A program made the position numbers and the translations under genes. The notes beneath the pieces were generated by a model. That model was not told the origin of the DNA. It ran no database searches and saw nothing but the letters and a program-made list of their open reading frames with translations. Below, in pieces: positions 15,891 to 23,213 of a stretch of 64,000 nt of DNA. Each line of letters starts with the position of its first letter. The stretch's first letter is position 1. Source of the stretch: Bog-756 sp052326605 (GTDB lineage: Bacteria > Actinomycetota > Acidimicrobiia > Acidimicrobiales > RAAP-2); NCBI GenBank assembly GCA_052326605.1, contig JBKQMB010000095.1, forward strand, positions 62,001 through 126,000, read 5' to 3'.

Positions 15891-17365
15891 GTCGCCACCT
15901 CCTCGGCAGGCGCCGGCGCGGGCGCCGGCGCGGCGAGCGGCGGTGCGGCCGCCTCGACGGCGGCGGCCACCTTGAGCACGGTGCCCTCGGACAGGGCCGG
16001 GCCGAGGAGCTGGACCCCGACCGGCAGCCCGTCGTCGCCCGCTCCGAACGGGATGCTGATGGCCGGGTGCCCGGCCAGGTTGGACGGGATGGTGCAGACG
16101 TCGGACAGGTACATGGCGAGCGGGTCGCCCGTCTTCGCCCCCAGGGCGAAGGCGGTGGTCGGGGCGGTGGGGCCGAGCAGCACGTCGCAATGGCGGTAGG
16201 CGGCGGCGAACCCGTCGATGATCCTCGTGCGCACCCGGAGGGCCTGGTTGTAGTAGGCGTCCACGTACCCGGCGGACAGCACGTAGGTGCCGAGCATGAT
16301 CCGGCGCTTGACCTCGTCACCGAAGCCGGCCGACCGGGTGGCGGTGTTCATCGCCACGGTGTCCTCGGCATCGACCCGCAGGCCGTAGCGGACACCGTCG
16401 TACCGGGCCAGGTTGGAGGACGCCTCCCCGGGTGCGATCAGGTAGTAGGCCGAAAGGCCGAGGGTGACCTCGGGGACCGACACCTCCTCGACCCGGGCAC
16501 CGGCCGCGGCCAGGGCCTCGGCCGCCTGGTGCACCCGGTCCGCCACGTCGGGGGCGGCCCCGTCGAGGAACTCGGCCAGCACCCCGACCGTCAGCCCCTC
16601 GACGCCGTCGTCGATGACCGACAGGACCCGCGGCGTCGGACGGTTGAGCGAGGTCGAGTCGAGCGGGTCGTGGCCGCCGATGACGTCGAACAGCAGGGCG
16701 GCGTCGGCCACCGAGGTGGCCAAGGGGCCGATCTGGTCGAGCGAGCTGGCGAAGGCCACCAGGCCGTAGCGGGACACCGTCCCGTAGGTGGGCTTCATGC
16801 CCACCACCCCGCACAGGGCCGCCGGCTGGCGGATGGAGCCCCCGGTGTCCGAGCCAAGGGCCAGCGGGGCGAAGCCGGCGGCCACCGCGGCGGCGGAGCC
16901 GCCCGAGGACCCGCCGGGGACCCGGCTGGTGTCGTACGGGTTCCGGGTGGGGCCGGAGGCCGAGGTCTCGGTCGAGGAGCCCATGGCGAACTCGTCCATG
17001 TTGGTCTTGCCGACCAGCAAGGCGCCGGCCTCGGCCAACCGGGTCACGACGGTGGCGTCATAGGGGGGCTTCCACCCCTCGAGGATGCGCGACGAGCAGG
17101 TGGTGGGCACCCCACGGGTGCACAGGTTGTCCTTCAGCGCCACGGGGACCCCGGCCAGCAGACCCGGGTCCCCCCCGTCGGCCACCTTCCGGTCCACGGC
17201 CCGGGCCTGGGCACGCGCCTCGTCGGCGGTCACCAGGTTGAAGGCGTGGATCGCCTCGTCGCCGGCCTCGATGGCGGCGAGGTGCTGTTCGAGGATGTCG
17301 ACGGCGGACCACTCCCCCGCCCGCACCATGGCCGCCTGTTCGGCCGCCGGTGAGCGGGTGGTCAC
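15887..17365 (-). CDS. gatA: Aspartyl/glutamyl-tRNA(Asn/Gln) amidotransferase subunit A
   Basis: The glutaminase subunit of GatCAB, which releases ammonia from glutamine. The amidase-signature triad is intact: Lys78 in PVALKDN, the cis-Ser153 in PGGSSGGSAAA, and the nucleophile Ser177 in DTGGSIRQPAAL. Spacing matches characterised GatA enzymes. At 492 aa it is normal, with an Ala/Pro-rich tail at the C-terminus. The GTG start overlaps the gatC stop by 4 nt (GTGA) and its own stop overlaps gatB, so the three subunits are made from one coupled message. Confidence 0.96.
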   Translation of the reverse strand: MTTRSPAAEQAAMVRAGEWSAVDILEQHLAAIEAGDEAIHAFNLVTADEARAQARAVDRKVADGGDPGLLAGVPVALKDNLCTRGVPTTCSSRILEGWKPPYDATVVTRLAEAGALLVGKTNMDEFAMGSSTETSASGPTRNPYDTSRVPGGSSGGSAAAVAAGFAPLALGSDTGGSIRQPAALCGVVGMKPTYGTVSRYGLVAFASSLDQIGPLATSVADAALLFDVIGGHDPLDSTSLNRPTPRVLSVIDDGVEGLTVGVLAEFLDGAAPDVADRVHQAAEALAAAGARVEEVSVPEVTLGLSAYYLIAPGEASSNLARYDGVRYGLRVDAEDTVAMNTATRSAGFGDEVKRRIMLGTYVLSAGYVDAYYNQALRVRTRIIDGFAAAYRHCDVLLGPTAPTTAFALGAKTGDPLAMYLSDVCTIPSNLAGHPAISIPFGAGDDGLPVGVQLLGPALSEGTVLKVAAAVEAAAPPLAAPAPAPAPAEEVAT

Positions 17366-17670
17366 GGTGCCTCGCCGAGGATGCGGGGCACCCGGAACCG
17401 GTGGTCCTCCACCGACGGGGCCTGGGCCAGCACCTCCTCGCGATCCACCCCCGGGCGGAACTCGTCTGGCCGTAGCACGTTGACCACGGCCATGGCATGG
17501 GCGGTGGGGGCCACGCCGGCCAGGTCGAGCGACGCCACGTCCGAGGCGTGGTCGAGCACCTCGGCCAGCTGACCGGTGAAGAGGTCGAGCTCCTCGTCGC
17601 TGAGGTGGAGGCGGGCCAGGGAGGCCACGTGGGCCACGTCGTCGCGGGTCAGCCGTCCGGGCTCCGCCAT
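17362..17670 (-). CDS. gatC: Aspartyl/glutamyl-tRNA(Asn/Gln) amidotransferase subunit C
   Basis: A 102-residue GatC, the small subunit that wraps around GatA and GatB and stabilises the complex. LTRDDVAHVASLARLHLSDE and the C-terminal LRPDEFRPG with DHRFRVPRIL are family signatures. Its ATG shares one base with the stop of the upstream esterase (TGATG), so there is no independent ribosome-binding site of note and expression is expected to depend on read-through from the esterase gene. Confidence 0.93.
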   Translation of the reverse strand: MAEPGRLTRDDVAHVASLARLHLSDEELDLFTGQLAEVLDHASDVASLDLAGVAPTAHAMAVVNVLRPDEFRPGVDREEVLAQAPSVEDHRFRVPRILGEAP

Positions 17671-18443
17671 CAGGAGGCGACGGTGCCGGGGCCGCCCAGG
17701 ACCTCGAAAGCGAAGCCGACCACCTTCTGCTCGAGCAGCGTGGCGTCGTTGTCGAGAGTGGCCACGTGGTAGCTGTTCTCGAGGTGGACCCGCTCGACCC
17801 CGCCTCCGACCGAGCGCTCCAGCACGTCGCCGGAGATCGGCTCCACCACGTGGTCCTCGCGGCTGGACAGGATCAAGGTCGGACAGTGGATGTCCGCCAG
17901 CTTGGCATGGACCTCGTCGGCCCCGTCGAACAACGACAGCAAGGGCGCGAGCGGCGTGCCCGCGTAGGCGGACTCGGTCATCCCCTCCTTCTTGATGTCC
18001 GATCCGATGCCGTCGAGCATCGTGGTGCCGGCATCGAGCAGGCTGCGGATGCCGTCGCGGAGCTCGGCCTGCGGCGGGTCGATGAGGGGATTGATCACGG
18101 CGATGCCGGCGATCTCGGGATGGCGCTCGGCCAGCCAGCAGGTGAGGGTCCCGCCCATCGACAGGCCGGTCACCACCACCTTGTCGCACCGGGCGGCCAG
18201 CGCCTCGTAGGCGGCCTCCGCCCCCCCGGACCAGTCCTCCCACCGGGTGGGCAGCAAGTCGTCGATGGCGGTGCCATGGCCAGCCAGCAGGGGCAGGTCG
18301 ACGGTGTAGCCGGCTACGGCGGCCGCCTCTGCCAGGGGCCGCATCGACTGGGGGTTGCCGGTGTACCCATGGAGGACGAGCACGCCGTGGGATCCGCCAT
18401 CGGCGGACCACGGCTCACAACCTGGGATGATGGGAGCAGTCAC
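17670..18443 (-). CDS. Alpha/beta-hydrolase carboxylesterase (Est30/monoacylglycerol lipase-like)
   Basis: A 257-residue alpha/beta hydrolase. The oxyanion motif is VLVLHGYTGNPQSM, the nucleophile elbow is GLSMGG (Ser95), the acid is Asp197 in SSREDHVV, and the base is His226 in ENSYHVAT. This resembles the Geobacillus Est30 esterase and actinobacterial monoacylglycerol lipases. The GTG at 18443 is chosen because it precedes the conserved core; an ATG at 18506 would add 21 residues. It is the first gene of a four-gene coupled operon with gatCAB, an odd partner for a lipid esterase. It is divergent from the SCP2 gene, 168 bp away. Confidence 0.85.
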   Translation of the reverse strand: MTAPIIPGCEPWSADGGSHGVLVLHGYTGNPQSMRPLAEAAAVAGYTVDLPLLAGHGTAIDDLLPTRWEDWSGGAEAAYEALAARCDKVVVTGLSMGGTLTCWLAERHPEIAGIAVINPLIDPPQAELRDGIRSLLDAGTTMLDGIGSDIKKEGMTESAYAGTPLAPLLSLFDGADEVHAKLADIHCPTLILSSREDHVVEPISGDVLERSVGGGVERVHLENSYHVATLDNDATLLEQKVVGFAFEVLGGPGTVAS

Positions 18444-18611
18444 GGAACCGGATGCTACCGGTGATGCCGGGGCCTGCCCAATGACGCGTATGCGTCGGGC
18501 AGCCATCAAGGCGGGGGCCGGCTCGTCGATACCTTCGGCACCCCATCGGAATCGCCCCGGGAGTAGAGTAAACGGCCACGGGATCCCACCGACGGAGGAG
18601 GAGCGGCCACC

Positions 18612-19019
18612 ATGGTCACCTATCTGTTTCTGAGCGACGAATGGCTGGCCGAGGCGCAGGCGATCCGGGCGGAGTTCAACGGCCAGGTTGCCCCCATCGA
18701 CCACTCGATCCGGATGAACCTGGTCGTGGTGGAGGTCCCCTTCGGCGAAGGGGCCGTGCACGCCCACGCCGACACCAGCGGCGGCGAGCTGGTGATCGAC
18801 ATCGGCCACATCCAACCGGTGGACCTCAAGATCACCCTGGGCTACGAGATCGCCAAGGCCATTCTGATCGAGGGCAACCCCCAGGCCGGACTGCAGGCGT
18901 TCATGCAGGGCAAGATCAAGGTGGAAGGTGACCTCGGCAAGCTGATGGCCCTGCAGTCGCTGACCCCCGACCCCACGGCGGCGGAGATCGCCGCCCGCAT
19001 CCAGGCGATGACCGAGTAG
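18612..19019 (+). CDS. SCP2 sterol-binding domain protein
   Basis: A small single-domain protein (135 aa) of the SCP2 lipid-binding fold: DLKITLGYEIAKAILIEGNPQAGLQAFMQGKIKVEGD is cut here to its key pieces, LGYEIAKAIL and FMQGKIKVEGDLGKLM, which are typical of the family's hydrophobic pocket and C-terminal helix. Such proteins bind acyl-CoA, sterols or other lipids. A strong GGAGGAGGAG lies upstream of the ATG. It stands alone between the divergent esterase and the convergent MFS gene; a lipid link with the esterase is possible but unproven. Confidence 0.88.
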   Translation: MVTYLFLSDEWLAEAQAIRAEFNGQVAPIDHSIRMNLVVVEVPFGEGAVHAHADTSGGELVIDIGHIQPVDLKITLGYEIAKAILIEGNPQAGLQAFMQGKIKVEGDLGKLMALQSLTPDPTAAEIAARIQAMTE

Positions 19020-19038
19020 CAGCGCTGCGGTCTGCCGG

Positions 19039-20766
19039 TCAGGCGACCGGCATCTCGGACGCAGGCCGCACCCTCCCGGGGCGGGCCGTGTTGCGCACGA
19101 AGAACCCGCAGACGACAGCGAGGACGGCCACCACCGCCCCCACCGCGTAGGCCCGGTGGAACGAGGCCAGCGAGCCCACCCCGCCGTGGCCCGACGCCTC
19201 TACGGTCACCATCACCTGGATGCCGGCCACGATGCCGATCTGGGTGATCAGCAGCTGCGCCGCGCTCATCACGCCGAGCTCGCCCGGTGCCACCTCGTTC
19301 GACGCCGAGGAGGCCGTCGACGGGGTCGAGATCCCGTTGCCCAGACCGGAGAGCGTCAGGGCCAGGACGATGACCACCACCGAGGGGTCGGACCCGACCT
19401 GGGTGAAGACCAGCATCGACACGGTGAGGGCCACGGCCCCGGCCACCACCGACCAACGCTCCCCCACCTTGACGGCTGCATAGCCGGCGATGGGTGCCGA
19501 GATCGAGAACATGAGCGGCCGGGCCGTCGACAGGAGGCCGGCACTCGTCTCGCTGTAGCCATACACCCGCTCCATCAGGATCGGGAAGAGGAAGAACCCT
19601 CCCATGTAGGAGAAGTTGACCAACGCACGCGCCCCGAGGGGGAAGACGAAGTTGCGCTTCGAGAAGTAGTGGAGAGGGATGAGCGGGCGGGGGGTGGTGC
19701 GCTCGTGGAGGACGAAGTACACCCCCGCCACCAGGCTCACGGCGAAGATGGCCAGGGTGGCCGGGGCGGTGAAGCCCCACGAAGGGGCGAGGTTGAGGCC
19801 GAGCAGGCCGGCAGTCACCGCACCGGAGAGGGCGGCCGACCCGATCCAGTCGAGCTGGCGCCAGGGGCTGACCGGGGAGTGACCGGCACGGTCAGTCGGT
19901 GAGGAAGCGGCCGGCGGGGCGGTGGGGGCGCCGGCCGGAACCAGGTCCGCCCCGGGCTGGTCGGAGACCCCGGTTTCGGGCCGGTCGGCGGCCATCGGGT
20001 CGGGTGCCTCGGCGTTCGATGCCGGCTCGGCGGAGCGGTCGTGGGCGGGCAGGACGATGACGGCCAGCACGGCGGCGATGGCCATCAGGGGGAGCTCTCC
20101 CCAGAAGAGGGCACGCCACCCGAAGTACTGGATGATCGGCGCGCCGATGGTCACCCCGAGGACCGGGCCGCCCGCGCCCACCAGGGCCCACCAGCCCATG
20201 GCCTTCACCCGGTCCTCGTGGGAGAAGGCCTCGAGGACCAGGGCCATCGACGCCGCCCCGGTGGCCGCGCCCTGCACCCCGTCGAACAGGCGGGCCGCGA
20301 TGAGCACGCCGGCGGTCGGGGCCGAGGCGGTGAGCACCACGCTGACCGCGGCGCCCGACAGTCCCCACAGGTAGAGCCGCCGGTAGCCCCGCAGGTCGCC
20401 GAGCTTGCCGAGGATCGGTGCGGCCACGCCGAAGGCCAGCAGGGGCCCGGTGGACGTCCAGGTGAGGGTGGTCACCGTGGTGTGGAGCTGGGTGGCCACC
20501 TGCGGCAGCGCCACCACGAACACGGTGAAGGTGATGTTGACCGACAGCAGGCCGGCCAGCACCGTCCACAGCACCCACCACTGGTAACGCTCCGATCGGG
20601 CCAGCCGCCGGTGGATCCGGTGCCGGAAGAGCAGGGGCCACGGGACGACGATGCCGCCCTCGGCTCCGGCCCCGGTGCCGCTGAGCAGGGCCTCGGCCTC
20701 GATCACCTCGGCGGTGTCGAAGCTCCGGTCATCGGCTGGTCGACCGGGTCCCTCGACCCGGGACAC
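19039..20766 (-). CDS. MFS efflux transporter (DHA2-like)
   Basis: A 575-residue major facilitator. After a 55-residue cytoplasmic N-terminus, membrane segments begin at WWVLWTVLAGLLSVNITFTV; LGKLGDLRGYRRLYLWG is the loop 2-3 motif A. A Pro/Ala/Asp-rich cytoplasmic loop of about 75 residues (about 225-300) separates the two halves. The pattern suggests a drug or metabolite exporter, with no substrate readable. The GTG start lies 3 nt after the SDR stop, with GGAGG inside the end of that gene, so it is the last gene of a leftward operon. Confidence 0.83.
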   Translation of the reverse strand: MSRVEGPGRPADDRSFDTAEVIEAEALLSGTGAGAEGGIVVPWPLLFRHRIHRRLARSERYQWWVLWTVLAGLLSVNITFTVFVVALPQVATQLHTTVTTLTWTSTGPLLAFGVAAPILGKLGDLRGYRRLYLWGLSGAAVSVVLTASAPTAGVLIAARLFDGVQGAATGAASMALVLEAFSHEDRVKAMGWWALVGAGGPVLGVTIGAPIIQYFGWRALFWGELPLMAIAAVLAVIVLPAHDRSAEPASNAEAPDPMAADRPETGVSDQPGADLVPAGAPTAPPAASSPTDRAGHSPVSPWRQLDWIGSAALSGAVTAGLLGLNLAPSWGFTAPATLAIFAVSLVAGVYFVLHERTTPRPLIPLHYFSKRNFVFPLGARALVNFSYMGGFFLFPILMERVYGYSETSAGLLSTARPLMFSISAPIAGYAAVKVGERWSVVAGAVALTVSMLVFTQVGSDPSVVVIVLALTLSGLGNGISTPSTASSASNEVAPGELGVMSAAQLLITQIGIVAGIQVMVTVEASGHGGVGSLASFHRAYAVGAVVAVLAVVCGFFVRNTARPGRVRPASEMPVA

Positions 20767-20769
20767 AGC

Positions 20770-21648
20770 TCAGCCTCCGAGCCGGTGCATCTCCGCCTGC
20801 AGCTCCTTCACCGTCCACCGATCGTCCTTGTCGATGGACTTGGTCATGGTCCAGGGCTGGAACAGTCGGACTTGGCCGCCGTGCACGAAGAAGACCCTGC
20901 CGGTCGAGGGGCAGCCCTCGGTGGCCAGGTAGGCCACCAGCGGCGGGACGTTGGCCGGGTCCCAGCTGTCGAACACCGAGGCATCGGTCGGGGCCTGCAC
21001 GATGTCGGAGAGCCCGGGGGTGTGCTCGGTCATCCGGGTGCGGGCCGCCGGGGCGATGGCGTTGACCCGGATCCCGTAGCGCACCAGCTCGTCGGCTGCG
21101 ATCGTGGTGAAGGCGGCGATGCCGGCCTTGGCCGCTCCGTAGTTGGACTGCCCTGGGTTGCCCAGCAGCCCCGACGTCGACGAGGTGTTGATGACCGAGG
21201 CCTTGACCTCGACCCCGGCTTTGGTCTGCTCGCGCCAGTAGGCCGCCGCGTGCCGGGTCGGGACGAAGTGCCCCTTCAGGTGCACGTGGATGACCGAGTC
21301 CCAGTCGGACTCGGACATGTTGACCAGTACCCGGTCACGCAGGATGCCGGCGTTGTTGACCAGCACGTGGAGATCCCCGAAGGTCTCGATGGCGGTGTCG
21401 ATGAGGCGCTTGCCACCCTCCCAGTCGGTGATGTCGTCGGCATTGGCCACCGCCTCGCCACCGGCTGCCTTGACTTCGTCGACCACCTGCTGGGCCGGCG
21501 ATCGGTCGTCACCGGAGCCGTCCAGGGCACCCCCCAGGTCGTTGACGACCACCTTGGCCCCCTCGGAGGCGAAGAGCAGGGCGTGTTCACGGCCGATGCC
21601 GCGCCCCGCTCCGGTGATGATTGCAATCCGTCCGTCCAGTGCTCCCAT
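20770..21648 (-). CDS. Short-chain dehydrogenase (HSD17B4/MFE-2 N-terminal type)
   Basis: A 292-residue classical SDR with NAD motif TGAGRGIG, NNAG at 98-101, and the catalytic Ser157, Tyr170 and Lys174 in NTSSTSG and SNYGAAKAGI. VVNDLGGALDGSG is characteristic of the branch related to the dehydrogenase part of peroxisomal multifunctional enzyme 2, which oxidises 3-hydroxyacyl-CoA. A long C-terminal extension (FVHGGQVRLFQPWTMTKSID) also matches that branch. An ATG with GAGGAC upstream is used. It lies 98 bp after the methyltransferase gene and 3 nt before the MFS gene. Confidence 0.85.
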   Translation of the reverse strand: MGALDGRIAIITGAGRGIGREHALLFASEGAKVVVNDLGGALDGSGDDRSPAQQVVDEVKAAGGEAVANADDITDWEGGKRLIDTAIETFGDLHVLVNNAGILRDRVLVNMSESDWDSVIHVHLKGHFVPTRHAAAYWREQTKAGVEVKASVINTSSTSGLLGNPGQSNYGAAKAGIAAFTTIAADELVRYGIRVNAIAPAARTRMTEHTPGLSDIVQAPTDASVFDSWDPANVPPLVAYLATEGCPSTGRVFFVHGGQVRLFQPWTMTKSIDKDDRWTVKELQAEMHRLGG

Positions 21649-21746
21649 GTCCTCGTCCCCGTTTCGGTGCCCGCTTGCCGTGACCGCACGCCGGGTCGGC
21701 CACGCGTGACTCTCTCCGCCCACGTTGGCAGCCCCCCGCGCCGCGG

Positions 21747-22877
21747 TCAAGCCGGCAGGGTAACGGGTGGCCGTCGGACCGGCACCGGCACCGGGCGGTC
21801 CGCCGACTGCCCCAGCCCGGCCGACACGACGGCGTCCACCATGCGCCGGACCCGGGCCCGCGGGCCGGCCACCAGCACGTACTCGGTGTTGCGGAGGTGG
21901 GACACGGTCCCCACCTTGCGGCCGGTGGGGTCGTGGATGCCGATCCTCGCCCCCACGTAGCGGGCGGAGTCGAAGGCCAGGACCTCCACATGACCGCGGC
22001 CGGCGCAGAGCTCGTGCAGCTCCTCGTAGCTCAGCCACGACTCGTTGTTGTAGGAGAGGATCACCACCTCGGCCCGGACTGCGGTGATCACCCGGGCCAG
22101 GGCGGCCGGCATGGTCCGCCTCCCGTTGAAGGCACTACGGGTCGACGGGTCCCGGAGGTCGGTGCGCTTGCAGGCCACGCCGTAGTGGGACGGTGCGTCC
22201 CAGGCGACGATGGTCTCCCACACGTGGTAGTTGGAGTCGTAGCGGTGCTGGTTGTAGGGAGGGTCGAGGTAGGCGAGGCCCACCTCACCCAGCTCCGGCG
22301 CGCCGGCCAGAGCGCAGGCATCCCCCCGGACGGCCCGTCCCGGCCCGGGCAGGAGCTCGGGCACGCGCAGCCGAAGCGGCTGGTGGGACCGCGCCGCCCA
22401 CTGCTTCAGGTAGGCCATCTGCAGCCCGGTGGTCGAATCGACCCGGTCGGCGGCCTCGAGCAGGCTGGTCAGCAGCACCGGCCAGAGGTCGCCTCCGGCG
22501 TACTCGTCCTCGATGGCGTCGCGCACGGCGTCGATGCGGGCGCCGTTCTCGGGCCGGAAGTACCGCGACGACTCGCAGAAGGTGGCCGTCACGTAGCCGG
22601 GCCTGCCCGGCAGGGCGTTGAGCCGGTCGACGGCAACGGACACCGCGGCGGCCAGAGTCGGGTCGGCCCGCGGGTCGGTGCTCACGTAGCACCGGGCCAG
22701 GACGTGGGCGAAACGGGCGCTGTCCACCGCGGTCACGTTCATCCCCAGCCGCTTCCACGCCTGGGCGACCCGGGTGGTCCCGGTGAAGAGGTCGAGCCCG
22801 GTCCGGGCCCCCGACGCCTCGGCCAGGACGGTGAGGGCCGGCACCAGCCGCCGCTTGGACCCCAGGTACTTGATCAC
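21747..22877 (-). CDS. D12-class (Dam-like) N6-adenine DNA methyltransferase, no restriction partner
   Basis: The protein has the D12-class order: motif X at the N-terminus (MIKYLGSKRRLVPAL), SAM-binding motif I (LDLFTGTTRVAQAWKRLG) and catalytic motif IV DPPY at 205-208 (AYLDPPYNQHRY). It should transfer a methyl group from S-adenosylmethionine to N6 of adenine in a short site that cannot be read from sequence. No restriction endonuclease lies nearby. It starts at a GTG 24 bp after the HIT-like gene in the PASTA-kinase operon. Some distant members act on RNA, so a DNA substrate is likely but not certain. Confidence 0.8.
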   Translation of the reverse strand: MIKYLGSKRRLVPALTVLAEASGARTGLDLFTGTTRVAQAWKRLGMNVTAVDSARFAHVLARCYVSTDPRADPTLAAAVSVAVDRLNALPGRPGYVTATFCESSRYFRPENGARIDAVRDAIEDEYAGGDLWPVLLTSLLEAADRVDSTTGLQMAYLKQWAARSHQPLRLRVPELLPGPGRAVRGDACALAGAPELGEVGLAYLDPPYNQHRYDSNYHVWETIVAWDAPSHYGVACKRTDLRDPSTRSAFNGRRTMPAALARVITAVRAEVVILSYNNESWLSYEELHELCAGRGHVEVLAFDSARYVGARIGIHDPTGRKVGTVSHLRNTEYVLVAGPRARVRRMVDAVVSAGLGQSADRPVPVPVRRPPVTLPA

Positions 22878-22901
22878 GGATGCGCCGCACTCATCCGGCG
22901 G

Positions 22902-23213
22902 TCACCGCCGCCCGAACCGCCGGAACCACCAGTTGGGGTCGCGGGCGTGGGCGTGGAAGTGGTCGGGGATCTGACGCATGACCCGGTCGTAGGACCACTC
23001 GCCCGACCCCAGGCGCTCGTCGGCGACGAGCCCCAGCTGGGTCAGCATGTGGTCGAGCTCGGCCTCGGGGGGCTCGCTGCCGTGCTGCTTCCATACCACC
23101 ATGGGGACCCCGCACACCTCGCAGTCGGCCACCCAGCAGGTGTCGTCCTCGTGGAACCACTCGGTGATGCGGGCGGCCTCGCACAGCTCGCAGCCGGCCC
23201 GGGCAGGGGTCAC
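22902..23213 (-). CDS. Small HIT-like zinc-binding protein of unknown function
   Basis: A 103-residue protein with CELCEA near the N-terminus and DCEVCGVP at about 30, a likely zinc site, then a C-terminal RQIPDHFHAHARDPNWW. The HxHxH-like ending and the CxxC layout recall HIT nucleotide hydrolases, but the triad is not the standard HxHxHxx, so catalysis is uncertain. Its GTG overlaps the kinase stop by 4 nt (GTGA), so the two are translationally coupled. It may act in signalling with the kinase or be a coupled passenger. Confidence 0.6.
   Translation of the reverse strand: MTPARAGCELCEAARITEWFHEDDTCWVADCEVCGVPMVVWKQHGSEPPEAELDHMLTQLGLVADERLGSGEWSYDRVMRQIPDHFHAHARDPNWWFRRFGRR

Noticed and set aside
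13650..16199. Long open frame (849 codons) on the plus strand opposite gatB and gatA
   Set aside because: It is antisense to well-conserved gatB/gatA, has no family similarity and is rich in Gly/Arg/His as expected for a GC-rich shadow frame.
21747..22877. Restriction-modification system
   Set aside because: Only the methyltransferase is present; neighbours are a HIT-like protein, a kinase and an SDR, with no endonuclease-like gene nearby.
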